Positions 6,343 through 6,441 of a stretch of DNA of 6,441 bases are shown piece after piece. The position numbers were made by a program, and so were the translations under genes. The stretch is from Chloroflexota bacterium (GTDB lineage Bacteria; Chloroflexota; UBA4733): assembly GCA_025449435.1 (NCBI GenBank), contig JANWJO010000207.1, positions 1 to 6,441 of the forward strand, given 5' to 3'. The notes below the pieces were generated by a model. The model worked only from the letters and a program-made list of their open reading frames with translations, was not told the DNA's origin and did no database searches. The number at the start of each line of letters is the position of its first letter. The stretch's first letter is position 1.

Positions 6343-6441
6343 ATGTACGACATCACGGTCGCCAATATCTTCACCACTGCCAACGTGCAGTTCATGCCTG
6401 GGCACAAATACACGGTGTCGGATGACATCTACAACGGCAAG
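6343..6441 (+). CDS. Start of a late phage protein of unknown function (cut by window end)
   Basis: The frame is open from ATG 6343 to the last base of the window and gives 33 residues beginning MYDITVANIF and containing Q-F-M-P-G-H-K-Y-T-V. A good Shine-Dalgarno run and a 16-base gap after the fibre gene place it in the same operon. The visible part alternates polar and hydrophobic residues in a beta-like way and has no signal peptide or membrane segment. I do not recognise the family; a small virion or fibre-associated protein would suit the location, but that is only inference from position. Confidence 0.65.
   Translation, partial: MYDITVANIFTTANVQFMPGHKYTVSDDIYNGK

Noticed and set aside
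1..6441. A new defence, toxin-antitoxin or retron-like system
   Set aside because: All genes fit a phage tail operon plus one homing endonuclease. No reverse transcriptase, methylase, small toxin pair, structured RNA or repeat array is visible.

Overview
The window looks like the late structural region of a contractile-tailed bacteriophage, or a prophage of that type. The DNA is GC-rich (about 60-68% in the structural genes by hand counts of sample stretches), which fits a high-GC proteobacterial host, but nothing visible fixes the genus. All genes lie on the + strand, and their gaps are only 3-16 bases. No promoter, terminator, tRNA, rRNA, CRISPR array or stretch over 300 bases without a gene is visible. 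The region reads as an internal piece of one late operon.

Layout: (1) positions 2-304 hold the C-terminal end of a baseplate J-like protein (P2 gpJ / Mu gp47 type). (2) 309-872 is a free-standing GIY-YIG homing endonuclease, lower in GC than its neighbours. (3) 876-3773 is a 965-residue protein with a P2 gpI-like core near its middle, four tandem beta-sandwich-like modules in front and about 340 unrecognised residues behind. (4) 3786-6326 is an 846-residue tail-fibre or appendage protein resembling the DUF4815-type fibre family, with a predicted coiled coil and an aromatic-rich middle. (5) 6343 to the window end is the start of another open frame with a strong ribosome binding site.

The order J, then I, then fibre matches the P2-type baseplate and tail-fibre block. 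J and I would build the baseplate wedge and the large last protein would form a fibre or receptor-binding appendage. The endonuclease gene is an insertion that splits J from I. It is flanked by an imperfect direct repeat of about 26 bp, and each copy carries the end of a coding frame (GYGE-stop), a Shine-Dalgarno-like run and the next start (ATGGCT). The insertion therefore seems to have rebuilt a working stop/RBS/start junction on both sides. This is the most interesting signal here. I do not see evidence for a new defence or other undescribed multi-gene system; the remaining points of interest are the domain architectures of the two large virion proteins.
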